A DNA stretch of 64,000 nt from Roseiarcus sp963761435 (GTDB lineage Bacteria; Pseudomonadota; Alphaproteobacteria; Rhizobiales; Beijerinckiaceae). A program made the translations under genes and the position numbers. A model generated the notes under the pieces. That model was not told where the DNA came from, did no database searches, and saw only the letters and a list, made by a program, of their open reading frames with translations. The stretch is taken from positions 62,001-126,000 of the forward strand of contig CAVXHJ010000011.1 of the NCBI GenBank assembly GCA_963761435.1. Direction: 5' to 3'. Below are positions 49,427 to 59,639 of this stretch, in pieces (positions within the stretch are counted from its first letter, which is position 1; every line of letters starts with the position of its first letter).

Positions 49427-52318
49427 CTATTCCCCGATAACGCTCGCTCGCGCCCGCTGCCACCAGCCGCTGCGGCGGGGTCGCGGCGGTTCATTCGTCG
49501 TTGCCGCGGCGGGCTGCGGCGCTGGCTCAGCAGCAGCGGCGGCCTCGGCGGACGCAGAAGATTCAACTGTCGGCTGCGCGCTTGCCGCCGGCTCCGCGCT
49601 TACTTTCCGCGCCAACTCGCTACGCGCCGGCGCGGCGATCCCTTCTCCCGCGGAGATCGCGTCACCGGACAGCTTCGGAACGGAATAATCCGCCTCGGAT
49701 GCGGCGAACTCCTCCTCGAGCGCGAGTGAGGGCGGCGAATCAAAACCCGACGCCACCGTCTCGGTCATGCCTTGTCCGTCAGCAGCTCGTCGAGGAAACC
49801 GGTGTCGTTCGCCACGCGAGCGTCTCGATCGACGTTCGCGCTCTTCCCCGACATTGCTCGCGCCTCGCCTTTCGAACGCGTCGGCCTCGCCGGTCGGCAC
49901 TTCGAGGTCGCCGCCGATTTCGGCCACAACCGCCAAGCCGTCGTCGGTTGGCTGCGGGGCGTCCTGCGGGGGGTTTTCGCCGAACGACCTTTCGCCGCCC
50001 CGCCGCCGGCGGCGTCGTCGGCGGCGACGACCGACGTCGCCTTCGTCGAGCGACGGGCCGCTCCCCCGGTCGCTCGCATCCAAAGCCTCTTCTCTTTCTT
50101 GGCTGGGCGCTTCGGGGGTCTCGTCCGATTCCCCCTCGAACGGAACCGGGTCCTCGACAAGTACGGCAAATTCATCAGGCGAAGATTTCGCCGGCTCGAC
50201 TTCACTCTTCACTCCGGCCGCCGGCTCGCCGCGTTCGATGGCGTGGTAGTTCGCGCCGGTCAGCGTATCGTCCGCTTCCACGACGATCGCGACGCCAAAC
50301 CGGCGCTCGAGGTCTCGCAGATTGGCGCGCTTCTGGTTGAGGATATAAAGCGCGACGGGCGTCCGCGTGCGCATCGTGATGTTATGGGTCGCGCTCTTGA
50401 TCAGCGCGTCCTCGAGCACGCGCAGCACGTGCAAAGCGATTGAAGCCGTCGACCGAACGGCGCCGGACCCCTGGCAGTGCGGGCACACAACCGTCGAGCC
50501 TTCCAGAACGCCGGTGCGGATACGTTGACGCGACATTTCAAGCAGGCCGAAGTGCGAGATGCGCCCGACCTGGATGCGTGCGCGGTCATTTTTCAGTGCG
50601 TCCTTGATCCGTCTTTCGACCGAGCGGTTGTTGCGCGACTCTTCCATGTCGATGAAGTCGACGACGATGAGTCCGGCGAGATCGCGCAGACGCAGCTGGC
50701 GCGCGATTTCGTCGGCGGCCTCAAGGTTGGTGCGCAAGGCGGTATCTTCGATATTGTGCTCTCGCGTCGACCGCCCTGAATTGACGTCGATGGCGACCAG
50801 CGCCTCGGTTTGGTTGATGACGATGTATCCGCCCGACTTCAGCGTCACCTGATTCGAGAACATCGCATCGAGCTGCAACTCGACGCCGGCCTTGGCGAAG
50901 ACCGGCTGGGTGTCGCGATAGAGTTGTACGTTGCTGACGTGGCTCGGCATGAGGAGCCGCATGAACTGTCTGGCTTCGCCGTAGCCGGCCTCGCCGGCCA
51001 CGACGATTTCCTCGACTTCCTTGCTGTAGAGGTCGCGGATCGCCCGCTTGATGAGAGAGCCTTCCTCGTAGACGAGCGTTGGCGCGCTGGAGGCGAGCGT
51101 CGTCTCGCGCACGGTTTCCCACATCCGCAACAGATACTCGAAGTCCCGCTTGACCTCGGCTTTGGTTCGCGAAGCGCCAGCGGTGCGCAGAATGACTCCC
51201 ATGCCCTCGGGAACATCGAGCTCCTCGGCGATTCCTTTCAGTCGGCTGCGGTCCTGGGCATTGGTGATCTTGCGCGAAATGCCGCCGCCGCGCGCGGTGT
51301 TGGGCATCAGGACCGAATAGCGCCCGGCCAGCGAAAGGTAAGTGGTGAGCGCCGCCCCCTTGTTGCCGCGCTCCTCCTTGACGACCTGGACGAGCAGAAC
51401 TTGCCGTCGCTTGATGACCTCTTGAATCTTGTACTGGCGGCGCAAACGCGGAGCGCGGCGCGGAAGCTCCTCCATGGCGTCGCCGCCGATCTGCTCGACC
51501 GGCTCGCCCTCATCCTCGACCCGCTGCTTGTGGCTCGGCGCCGTGCGCTCCTCAGAACCGCCTTCGAGCGTCGTCACTTCGTGGTCGTCATCCTCATGGG
51601 CATTCTCCCCGCGCTCGACCTCATCGCCAGGTCCCGCGGCGCTTGCGTCCTTTTCGAACGTGACGGCGCTTGATGAATGTTGATCCCACGTCTCCCGCCC
51701 TACCGCCTCGTCCAGGACATAAGGCGCCGGCGAACCCGCGCTCAAGGTTTCGGCGGCGTCGCCGTGCGGGGCGGCATCGGCGGGAGCGGCCCGCTCTTCC
51801 GCCGAAATCCTCACGGAGCGCACGGCTGCGCCGCCGGCTTCGATATCGGTAGGCTCTTCGCTGGGGCGTGACTTTGGCGCGCGCTCATCGCCGCTCAGTT
51901 CGTCAGAAGGCGCAAGCTCCGAAATGGCCTCGTCCGCCTGAACGCGCGCTTCCGCCTCCGGCCGCCGCGGGCGCCGATGGCGGCGGCTGCGTCTTTCGCC
52001 GCCGTTAGCCTCCTCGTCCTCGTCGCGCTGAGAGAGCGCTTCCTCCTCGAGAAGCGCCTGCCGATCGGCGACGGGAATTTGGTAGTAGTCGGGATGGATT
52101 TCGGAGAAGGCGAGAAAACCGTGCCGATTGCCGCCATAGTCGACGAAAGCGGCCTGGAGCGACGGCTCTACCCGAGTGACCTTGGCGAGGTAGATATTCC
52201 CACGCAGCGGCCTCTTATTCGCAGACTCGAAGTCAAATTCCTCGACCCGGTTGCCTCGGAGGACCACCACCCGGGTTTCCTCTGGATGGGAGGCGTCGAT
52301 GATCATTTTGTTGGCCAT
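49427..52318 (-). CDS. rne: Ribonuclease E/G family endoribonuclease
   Basis: 963 aa. N-terminal S1/RNase H-like region (MIIDASHPEETRVVVLRGNRVEEFDF, GNIYLAKVTRVEPSLQAAFVDYGGNRHGFLAF) interrupted by an acidic insert of about 200 residues, as in alphaproteobacterial RNase E. The DNase I-like catalytic part has AIDVNSGRSTREHNIEDTALRTNLEAADEIARQLRLRDLAGLIVVDFIDM with both Mg-binding Asp. The Zn-link is CPHCQGSG. The C-terminal 250 residues are disordered, with Arg-rich and acidic patches for degradosome contacts. It initiates mRNA decay and processes rRNA and tRNA. Confidence 0.95.
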   Translation of the reverse strand: MANKMIIDASHPEETRVVVLRGNRVEEFDFESANKRPLRGNIYLAKVTRVEPSLQAAFVDYGGNRHGFLAFSEIHPDYYQIPVADRQALLEEEALSQRDEDEEANGGERRSRRHRRPRRPEAEARVQADEAISELAPSDELSGDERAPKSRPSEEPTDIEAGGAAVRSVRISAEERAAPADAAPHGDAAETLSAGSPAPYVLDEAVGRETWDQHSSSAVTFEKDASAAGPGDEVERGENAHEDDDHEVTTLEGGSEERTAPSHKQRVEDEGEPVEQIGGDAMEELPRRAPRLRRQYKIQEVIKRRQVLLVQVVKEERGNKGAALTTYLSLAGRYSVLMPNTARGGGISRKITNAQDRSRLKGIAEELDVPEGMGVILRTAGASRTKAEVKRDFEYLLRMWETVRETTLASSAPTLVYEEGSLIKRAIRDLYSKEVEEIVVAGEAGYGEARQFMRLLMPSHVSNVQLYRDTQPVFAKAGVELQLDAMFSNQVTLKSGGYIVINQTEALVAIDVNSGRSTREHNIEDTALRTNLEAADEIARQLRLRDLAGLIVVDFIDMEESRNNRSVERRIKDALKNDRARIQVGRISHFGLLEMSRQRIRTGVLEGSTVVCPHCQGSGAVRSTASIALHVLRVLEDALIKSATHNITMRTRTPVALYILNQKRANLRDLERRFGVAIVVEADDTLTGANYHAIERGEPAAGVKSEVEPAKSSPDEFAVLVEDPVPFEGESDETPEAPSQEREEALDASDRGSGPSLDEGDVGRRRRRRRRRRGGERSFGENPPQDAPQPTDDGLAVVAEIGGDLEVPTGEADAFERRGASNVGEERERRSRRSRGERHRFPRRAADGQGMTETVASGFDSPPSLALEEEFAASEADYSVPKLSGDAISAGEGIAAPARSELARKVSAEPAASAQPTVESSASAEAAAAAEPAPQPAAATTNEPPRPRRSGWWQRARASVIGE

Positions 52319-53079
52319 GGCGAACTCTCTCGCCGCGCGTCAAAATACGCTGCGAGGGCCGAGAGGGCCGCTCGCCTGCGCCGCGCGCGGCGTCTTTGTT
52401 GGAGATGGGGAAAATACGCGATTGGGAAACGGGCGCCGCCGCTCCAATAGGCTGTCGAAAGTCGACGGCGACGCCAAAACCAGTCCGCGCCACAAGAATT
52501 GTGGCCGGAAAGTTGTGGTTCTGCCATCGGGACATCGTCAACCTGAATACAAGACGTGGCTCGGCTCAGCGGGCATTCAATCGGCGCCGCTTTGACGCCG
52601 ATGTCACGATTCAGGACACGCAGCCGGCCTCGGTCCGGCAGGTCGATTCATTGCTTTCCGCCTGCAACCTTCGCGCGCAGGGGTCACCGGCGGTTCAGGG
52701 TGGCAAGCTTTGCGACGGGCCGACAACCCGTCCGACGTTATCCACGCAAGTCGCGAGCCGTCGCATGACGGTCCCGGCAAATGCCTCGCTCAACCAACGA
52801 GCGAGTTCGACCGGCGCGGACTAGGTCCGAATTCGTAACGCACCCTAAATAGGCGCCGACGCGCGCGTTGGCAAGTTCTTTTCCCGTCTGTACTTCCTGC
52901 CGTCCGACTAGCCGCGCGCCTTGATGAGGCCGCTGCCGCGCGCCTGACGCGGTTAACGCGTCGTAAAGAATTCCGCATGTTCAATTTTGTCCGTGCGATG
53001 CGGCTAGCCCGGCGGGGCGCCGAGGCGGATTGCGTGGCGGCGGCGTTGGTTCTATAGCGCGGCGCCGAGGGGAGGCTGA
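52319..53079. other. 761-bp divergent intergenic region between rne and amiC
   Basis: No credible gene: frames across it lack coding character and ribosome-binding sites. rne mRNAs often have long regulatory 5' leaders that RNase E itself cleaves, so part of this is probably the rne leader. I could not identify promoters with confidence. Confidence 0.4.
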
Positions 53080-54348
53080 ATGGCGCGGATGCGACCGCTG
53101 GCGGCTCTTACCGCTCTGACGCTGGCGGCAGCACCGTTTCAGTGCGCGTTAGCGGTTGACACGGGTGTGCCGGTTGCAGTCGGCGCAAGGCTCACTCAGG
53201 ATCCGAGCGGCGCGAAATTGGTGTTCGACCTCTCGCGGACCGTTGAGGCGAAGGCCTCCGCCTTGGCCTCGCCCGATCGCATTGTCGTCGACGTGCCGGA
53301 GGTCAATTTTCAACTCGACCCTTCGGTCGGCCGACTCGGCGTGTTGCGCGACAATTCGCTTGTCAGGGACTTCCGTTTCGGCACGCTGGCGGCCGGTAAA
53401 TCCAGGATCGTCATCGACCTCGCGCGCGCGGCGTGTCCCGCCGAGGTCTCCAGCAGGCCGATCGTTGAGGGCGCACCGGCGGCGCGGCTCACGATCGAAC
53501 TGAAGCCCTGCGACCCCTCGGCCTTTGCAGAATTGGTCGGGGACGGCGCCGTGTCAATCGCGACCGCGCCTGTCGCGGAAACAGTTTCGCGGCCGCCGGT
53601 CATTGTCCTTGATCCCGGTCACGGCGGCGTCGACGGCGGCGCTCGAGGCGTCGGAGGCGTCCAGGAAAAATCACTCGTCTATGAGTTCTGCGCTGAACTC
53701 AAGCGACAGCTCGAGGGGACGAAGCGCTACGATGTTGTGATGACGCGCGACGGCGACCGTTATGTCGATCTCGACGATCGGGTTGAAATCGCCCGCGCAT
53801 CGAACGCGTCTCTGTTCATTTCGGTCCACGCCGACATATTGAACGAAGCCGCAGACGTTAGCGGCTCCACGGTCTATACGGGCGCGGATCGCGCTTCCGA
53901 TGCGGAGGCCGCTCGGATCGCCGCCCGCGAGAATGCGGCTGACAGGGGTTCTGACGGGCGCAAACGGCTCGACGATCCCGGCGTCGCCGACATTCTCTTC
54001 GACCTCAAGCGTCGGGAGACCAGGAGTTACGCCCACATCTTCTCGCGCTCTCTCGTTGACAGATTGCGCGGCGCGGCAAAGCTCAACCGCAACCCGGAGC
54101 GCTCGGCGGGCTTCGTCGTCCTCAAGGCGCCGGAGTTTCCCTCGGTCCTCGTTGAACTCGGCTATCTATCGAACGCCCAAGACGTTCTGGCCCTGACTTC
54201 CCCGGACTGGCGGGCCAAGACGGCCGCGGCCATGGTCGCCGCCATCGACGCGTTCTTTTCCGGATCCCGCAGTCCCGCAGGCGCCCCTTCGGCCGACCCG
54301 GGGGTTGCGTTGTCGGGCGGGCGGGCCGAACCAACGCCAGGGCATTAA
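53080..54348 (+). CDS. amiC: N-acetylmuramoyl-L-alanine amidase (AMIN + Amidase_3)
   Basis: 422 aa. Signal peptide (LAALTALTLAAAPFQCALA), AMIN domain (residues about 30-140, KLVFDLSRTVEAKASALASPDRIVVDVPEVNF), and a zinc amidase domain with VIVLDPGHGGVDGGARG (His), VYEFCAELKRQLE (Glu), SLFISVHADI (His) and FPSVLVELGYLSN (catalytic Glu). It splits septal peptidoglycan in the periplasm during division. GGGGAGG is 5 nt before the ATG. It lies 232 bp before a class A PBP gene. Confidence 0.93.
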   Translation: MARMRPLAALTALTLAAAPFQCALAVDTGVPVAVGARLTQDPSGAKLVFDLSRTVEAKASALASPDRIVVDVPEVNFQLDPSVGRLGVLRDNSLVRDFRFGTLAAGKSRIVIDLARAACPAEVSSRPIVEGAPAARLTIELKPCDPSAFAELVGDGAVSIATAPVAETVSRPPVIVLDPGHGGVDGGARGVGGVQEKSLVYEFCAELKRQLEGTKRYDVVMTRDGDRYVDLDDRVEIARASNASLFISVHADILNEAADVSGSTVYTGADRASDAEAARIAARENAADRGSDGRKRLDDPGVADILFDLKRRETRSYAHIFSRSLVDRLRGAAKLNRNPERSAGFVVLKAPEFPSVLVELGYLSNAQDVLALTSPDWRAKTAAAMVAAIDAFFSGSRSPAGAPSADPGVALSGGRAEPTPGH

Positions 54349-54580
54349 CGCTTGCGCACAGTGAGCAAGCCGGGCTATTGGCACGGGCGGCTCGCCGTGC
54401 GGCGCATCGATCATAGATTCGCCCAAGTCAGGAAGGACACGGGGGGTGGGTCGGCACGCTCGATTCCGAGTGGGATTGAGGCGGTCGGCGGAAGCCCGCG
54501 GATCGGTTTTGTGCACCGCGCCTTTGAGGCGCTGAACTCACAGTTCGTCTCGACGCCTTGAGCGCTCGCCGACGGGCGCA

Positions 54581-57001
54581 ATGGAAGGCTGCGACCGAGA
54601 GATGCGCGGGATCGCTCGTATTATCGGCTTCTTTTTTGCCACGGGCGCGCTGGTTTTTGTCATCGCGGCGGCGGTTTTTGCCGGCGTCGTATGGAAATAC
54701 CAACAGGACCTGCCGGACTACTCGCAGCTCAAGAATTACGAGCCGCCGGTTATGACGCGCGTCCACGCGGCTGACGGCAGCCTATTGGCCGAATATTCGC
54801 GCGAGCGACGGCTCTATCTCCCCTCGGCAGAAATTCCCGCCCTGGTCAAGGAAGCGTTCATATCGGCCGAGGATAAGAACTTCTACACCCACTGGGGCGT
54901 GGACCCCGAAGGCATCGTGCGCGCGGCCTTCATTTATTTGCAGGGTTCGCATCACATCCAGGGCGCCTCGACCATCACCCAGCAGGTCGCCAAGAATTTT
55001 CTTCTGAACTCGGACCGGACGTTCGATCGGAAGATTTGCGAGATTCTGCTGAGCATGCGAATCGAGTCCGCCTACTCGAAGGAAAAGATCCTCGAGCTCT
55101 ATCTCAACGAAATTTACCTCGGCCTCTCCAACTATGGAGTTGCCGCAGCGGCGCTCAATTATTTCAACAAGTCGGTGCACGAGCTGACCGTCGCCGAAGT
55201 CGCCTATCTGGCGGCCTTGCCGAAGGAGCCAAGTTCGCTCAATCCGTTTCGCGATCATGATCGCGCGGTGGAAAGGCGCAACTACGTCATCGGCCGCATG
55301 GAAGAGGATGGCTATATCACCGCCAAACAGGCGAACGACGCTCGCGCCGAGCCGCTGGTGGTCAATCCGCGCGTGCTGACGCCAAACACAATCGCCGCAG
55401 GCTTCTTCGCCGAAGAGGTCAGGCGCGAGTTGTCGGAGCGCTACGGCGAGCAGAAACTCTACGAGGGCGGCCTATCGGTCCGGACGACTCTCGATCCGAA
55501 GATTCAGCTGATGGCGCGCAAGGCGCTGGTTGACGGCTTGGTGCGCTATGACGAGGCGTACGGCTGGCATGGCACCCTCAAGACGATCGACATCAGCCAG
55601 GATTGGGGCGTTCCGCTCGCGGATATCCCTGCCTACGGCGACATCAAGCCTTGGGTTTTGGCGGTGGCGCTCGACGTCGGCGATACCGCCATCCGCATCG
55701 GACTCCAGCCCGAGCGCGACAAATCCGGCGCGATTGTCGCCGACCGCAAGACCGGATCTGTGACGCTGGACGGGGTGAAATGGACGGGCAGAAGGCCGAA
55801 GGGTCTGGTCAAATCGGGCGACGTCTTCTACGTCGAGCCTGTCCTAGGCCGCGACGGTGAATATCGGCTGAGACAGATTCCGGAAGTCTCCGGCGCCTGC
55901 ATCGCCATGGATCCGTTCACCGGACGTGTGCTGGCGATGCTCGGCGGCTTCTCCTTCGACGAGTCCGAGTTCAATCGGGCGACGCAGGCGCAGCGGCAGC
56001 CGGGCTCCTCGTTCAAGCCTTTTGTTTACGCCGCCGCGCTGGATAACGGCTACACGCCCTCTTCGACTCTTCTCGACGCTCCGGTCGAAATTGATGACGG
56101 CAGCGGCCAACTTTGGACCCCGGCAAACTTCGAAGGCACGTCCGGAGGGCCGCACACGCTCAGGTTTGGGATCGAGCATTCGATCAACCTGATGACGATC
56201 AGGCTTGCGCGCGATATCGGCATGCCGCTGGTCGTCGAATACGCCAAGCGCTTCGGCATCTATGACAATCTGCCGCCGTTCCTGTCGATGTCGATCGGCG
56301 CGGGCGAGACGACGGTTCTGCGCATGATCACCGGCTATTCGATGTTCGCCAATGGCGGCAAGCGCGTGAAAGCGACGCTGATCGACCGGATCCAGGATCG
56401 CTGGGGCAATACGATCTACAAGCACGACGAACGCGTCTGCGAAGGCTGCGACGCGCCGACGTGGGAAAACCAGCCGGAACCGCGCCTGATCGATAAACGC
56501 GAGCAGGTGATCGACCCGCTGACCGCCTATCAGATCACCTCGATCATGGAGGGCGTCATCCAGCGCGGCACCGGCATCGCGATCAAGGAGGTCGGCAAGC
56601 ACCTTGCCGGCAAGACCGGAACCACCAATGACGCGAAGGACCTTTGGTTCGTCGGCTATTCGCCGAACCTCGCTTTCGGCGTGTTCATGGGTTACGACAA
56701 GCCGCGCTCCCTCGGCGGCGCCGCGCAGGCCGCGCTCTACACAGCGCCGATATTTCGCGACTTCATGAAAATGGCGCTCAAGGACACGCCCGACACGCCG
56801 TTCCGGATCCCGCCGGGCATCAAGCTCATTTCGGTCGACGTCCATAGCGGAATGCGCGCGACCGGGTCTGGCACCATCATGGAAGCGTTCAAGCCCGGCA
56901 CTGGGCCGCCCGATACCTATGGCGGCGGCTGGGGCGAAGGGGCTCAGACCTCGTCGCGCAGCGAACGGTCGGTCGGATCGGGAACGGGCGGGCTCTACTG
57001 A
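54581..57001 (+). CDS. Class A penicillin-binding protein 1A
   Basis: 806 aa. One N-terminal membrane helix (IIGFFFATGALVFVIAAAVFAGVVW), a GT51 glycosyltransferase domain (EAFISAEDKNFYTHWGVDPEGIVRA with the catalytic Glu; GASTITQQVAKNFLL), an inserted OB-like domain, and a transpeptidase domain with SxxK (GSSFKPFVY), SxN (HSINLM) and KTG (KTGTTNDAKD). It polymerises and crosslinks peptidoglycan. The start is either ATG 54581 or ATG 54602; neither has a strong ribosome-binding site, and the second begins just before the membrane helix. Confidence 0.93.
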   Translation: MEGCDREMRGIARIIGFFFATGALVFVIAAAVFAGVVWKYQQDLPDYSQLKNYEPPVMTRVHAADGSLLAEYSRERRLYLPSAEIPALVKEAFISAEDKNFYTHWGVDPEGIVRAAFIYLQGSHHIQGASTITQQVAKNFLLNSDRTFDRKICEILLSMRIESAYSKEKILELYLNEIYLGLSNYGVAAAALNYFNKSVHELTVAEVAYLAALPKEPSSLNPFRDHDRAVERRNYVIGRMEEDGYITAKQANDARAEPLVVNPRVLTPNTIAAGFFAEEVRRELSERYGEQKLYEGGLSVRTTLDPKIQLMARKALVDGLVRYDEAYGWHGTLKTIDISQDWGVPLADIPAYGDIKPWVLAVALDVGDTAIRIGLQPERDKSGAIVADRKTGSVTLDGVKWTGRRPKGLVKSGDVFYVEPVLGRDGEYRLRQIPEVSGACIAMDPFTGRVLAMLGGFSFDESEFNRATQAQRQPGSSFKPFVYAAALDNGYTPSSTLLDAPVEIDDGSGQLWTPANFEGTSGGPHTLRFGIEHSINLMTIRLARDIGMPLVVEYAKRFGIYDNLPPFLSMSIGAGETTVLRMITGYSMFANGGKRVKATLIDRIQDRWGNTIYKHDERVCEGCDAPTWENQPEPRLIDKREQVIDPLTAYQITSIMEGVIQRGTGIAIKEVGKHLAGKTGTTNDAKDLWFVGYSPNLAFGVFMGYDKPRSLGGAAQAALYTAPIFRDFMKMALKDTPDTPFRIPPGIKLISVDVHSGMRATGSGTIMEAFKPGTGPPDTYGGGWGEGAQTSSRSERSVGSGTGGLY

Positions 57002-57139
57002 GCGCTCGCCCCGACGGGCGGGAATGTAGCTGTCCGCCCAATTCTTCCCGTTCCCGAGCCGACTTGCCTCCGGGACGGGTCGGACGGGCGGGCATGACGC
57101 CACGTCGCCATAGATGCTTTAACTTCACCGGTAGGATCC

Positions 57140-58269
57140 ATGCGCGCCGAACCTGAACAGTTGGTCGAATTCGATCAAGCAGTCCCTGGGACTGCTGAGG
57201 AGGCATCTTTGACGTCGATGCAGCGACGCGGCGTCTGGCTGAACTGAACGCGAAATCCGAAGATCCCAATCTCTGGACCGATCCCGAGCTCGCCGAAAAG
57301 GTGATGCGCGAGCGTACGATGCTTGAAGACCGGCTCGGCTCGCTCGCGAAAATCGAGCGCGACCTCGACGACGCGGCGACGCTTGTCGACCTTGCCGAGA
57401 CGGAGGGCGATGAGGCCGTCGAAGCCGAAGGAATCGCGGCGCTGAGAGCGCTCAAGGCCGAGGGCGAACGGCGTGAGCTCGAGGCGCTGCTTTCCGGCGA
57501 GGCCGACGCCAATGACAGCTATGTCGAGGTGCACTCCGGGGCCGGCGGCACTGAGAGCTGCGACTGGGCGCGGATGCTGCTCAGAATGTACGTGCGCTGG
57601 GCCGAGCGGCGAAAGTTCAAGGTCGAGCTGATCGAAGAGACGGCGGGGGACGAGGCGGGCGTCAAGTCGGCGACGATCATCGTCAAGGGGCACAACGCGC
57701 ATGGCTGGCTGAAGACCGAGTCGGGCGTCCATCGTCTGGTGCGCATCTCGCCGTTCGATTCGAACGCCCGCCGCCATACGAGCTTCGCTTCGGTCTGGGT
57801 CTATCCGGTCGTCGATGACCGGATCCAGATCGAGGTCAACGAGAGCGATTGCCGGATCGATACCTATCGCGCGTCCGGCGCCGGCGGCCAGCATGTCAAC
57901 AAGACCGAATTGGCGGTGCGGATCACCCACATTCCCACCGGCATCGTCGTCGCCTGCCAGTCGGAGCGCTCGCAGCACAAGAACCGGGCGACCGCCTGGA
58001 ACATGCTGCGAGCCCGCCTCTATGAGCGCGAGCTCGAGAAACGGGAGGCCAAGCTCAACGCCGATGCGGCCTCCAAGACCGACATCGGCTGGGGCCATCA
58101 GATCCGCTCCTACGTGCTGCAGCCCTATCAGATGGTGAAGGACCTTCGGACCGGCCACGTCTCGAGTTCGCCCGCCGATGTGCTCGACGGCGACCTCGAT
58201 CCGTTCATGGAGGCTTCGCTCGCCCAGCGCCTGTCCGGCCGCACCGTGACGGTCGAGGACGTGGAATAG
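57140..58269 (+). CDS. prfB: Peptide chain release factor 2 with programmed +1 frameshift
   Basis: Recognises UGA/UAA stops. The SPF tripeptide (RISPFDSNARRHTS) and GGQ motif (SGAGGQHVNKTELAV) are present. Translation must shift +1 at CTT-TGA-C (57207-57213), preceded by the SD-like AGGAGG: zero frame ...IKQSLGLLRRHL stop, +1 frame DVDAATRRLAELNAKSEDP. The start MRAEPEQLVE from ATG 57140 is in a different phase from IKQSLGLL; dropping one T in GAATTC near 57170 puts them in line. The gene is expected to be essential, so this second shift may be a sequence error. Overall about 375 residues. Confidence 0.9.
57197..57213 (+). promoter_or_regulatory. prfB programmed frameshift site
   Basis: AGGAGG spaced 3 nt before CTT-TGA-C, the classic RF2 autoregulation signal: low RF2 makes ribosomes pause at TGA and slip +1. 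Confidence 0.85.
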
Positions 58270-58348
58270 GAACGCGGCGCGCCTCCGCCGCGTTTCGACC
58301 CGCGGCAATATCCTCGCATGGATTTCCTGTCGGGATCGCCGGTGTTGG

Positions 58349-58921
58349 TTACCGAGTCAGATTATTGTTCGGCCGCCATGACGTCATGTGCTTCAGCACG
58401 TCGTCGCGGTCGACGAAATGGTGCTTGAGCGCGCCCGCGACATGCAGCGCGACCAGAAGCGCGATTGCCCACGCGAGGAGCTTATGCGCCAGCTCCGCGC
58501 TGGCGAAAAGCGACGGGTCGGCCGGAGCGATATTCGGAATGACGAAGAGATCGAAAAACCGCGTCGGTACCGGCAGGGGCGACGCCGACACCAGAAGCCA
58601 GCCCGAGCCGATCGCGCCAATGGTCAGGATGTAGAGGAGGGCCTGCGTCGCCGCGGCCAGGCGCCGCTCCCAAAGGGGGGAGGCCGGCGCTCGCGGCGCC
58701 GCGCCGGCAAGGCGCGCGACAAGCCGGACGGCGGTCAGGGCGAGCGCAACGAAGCCGAATGATTTGTGCCACTGGTAGAAATCGAACGTCGTAGCGGCGT
58801 CGAGGCCGCCATAGACCATGGCCCATCCCAATGCGATCAGCGCAAGGATGATCGCCGCCCCGGCCCAGTGGAGCCAGATGATCGGCTCACTCCAGCGCGC
58901 CGGGCGGGCCTCGCCACTCAA
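58349..58921 (-). CDS. Cytochrome b561
   Basis: 190 aa, four membrane helices with paired heme-ligand His residues (IIWLHWAGAAI, FYQWHKSFGFVAL, SAELAHKLLAWAIALLVALHVAGALKHHF). Transfers electrons between quinones and periplasmic partners. It starts at a TTG whose last bases form the stop of the YceI gene (TTGA), so the pair is translationally coupled; b561 and YceI genes are often adjacent. Confidence 0.88.
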   Translation of the reverse strand: MSGEARPARWSEPIIWLHWAGAAIILALIALGWAMVYGGLDAATTFDFYQWHKSFGFVALALTAVRLVARLAGAAPRAPASPLWERRLAAATQALLYILTIGAIGSGWLLVSASPLPVPTRFFDLFVIPNIAPADPSLFASAELAHKLLAWAIALLVALHVAGALKHHFVDRDDVLKHMTSWRPNNNLTR

Positions 58922-59508
58922 AGTTGCAGGGCCTCGCTCGAGATCGCGAGTTCGACGTCGCGCGCGACGAGCGGATATCCGGAATTCATGCCGAACTCGA
59001 GCCTGTTGATGCTGGTTTTGGCCAAGAAAGTGAACCGCCCGCCGTCGGTTCCGCGCTGCACAGCTACGTCGACGCTGAGCGGCCGCGTCACCCCGAGCAG
59101 CGTCAGGTCGCCGGTCACGCGGACCGTGTGGTCGTTCACCTTTTCGACCGAGTTCGAAACGAAGTCGATCGAAGGAAAGCGCGCCGCGTCGAGGAACGCG
59201 CCGGAGCGAAGATAGTCGTCGAACGAGGACGAGCCGACATCGACCGATTGCGACTGCACGTGAAAGGCGACGCTGCTCCTGTCCGGATGGTCGAGATCGA
59301 CGGAGATTCGTCCCGTGAACTGCCGGAATTGGCCGTGCGTAGACGGATAGCCGACAGCGTCGATGGCGAAGGCGATGTGCGTTCGCGCGGGATCGATCCG
59401 CCAATTCGCCGAAGCAGAGGCGGCGGACTGGCTCTGTGCGAACAGAACGAGTGTCAGCGCGGCGCAGACAATGCGGGCGCGTTGGGCAATCTTGTCGGGC
59501 GTGGACAT
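58918..59508 (-). CDS. YceI-family periplasmic lipid-binding protein
   Basis: 196 aa with a signal peptide (IVCAALTLVLFAQSQSAASA) and a YceI lipocalin-like fold: WRIDPARTHIAFAIDAVGYPSTHGQF...VDVGSSSFDDYLRSGAFLDAARFPSIDFVS...VTGDLTLLGVTRPLSVDV. YceI proteins bind polyisoprenoids or quinone-like lipids, which fits the coupled cytochrome b561. Confidence 0.92.
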   Translation of the reverse strand: MSTPDKIAQRARIVCAALTLVLFAQSQSAASASANWRIDPARTHIAFAIDAVGYPSTHGQFRQFTGRISVDLDHPDRSSVAFHVQSQSVDVGSSSFDDYLRSGAFLDAARFPSIDFVSNSVEKVNDHTVRVTGDLTLLGVTRPLSVDVAVQRGTDGGRFTFLAKTSINRLEFGMNSGYPLVARDVELAISSEALQL

Positions 59509-59639
59509 GAGCTCCTCACCATCTTCGTTAGAACGAACATTCGAGGAGGGCGGCGTATTCGTTTCACCGGATGGGTTTCACTTGCCCGTTACTGCTCCTC
59601 GAGATCAAGAATCCGTGAATTGCGGGCAAAGAAGAAATT

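Noticed and set aside
52396..52824. 142-aa plus-strand ORF between rne and amiC
   Set aside because: No ribosome-binding site, no recognisable domain and no hydrophobic or repeat pattern; more likely rne leader and spacer DNA.
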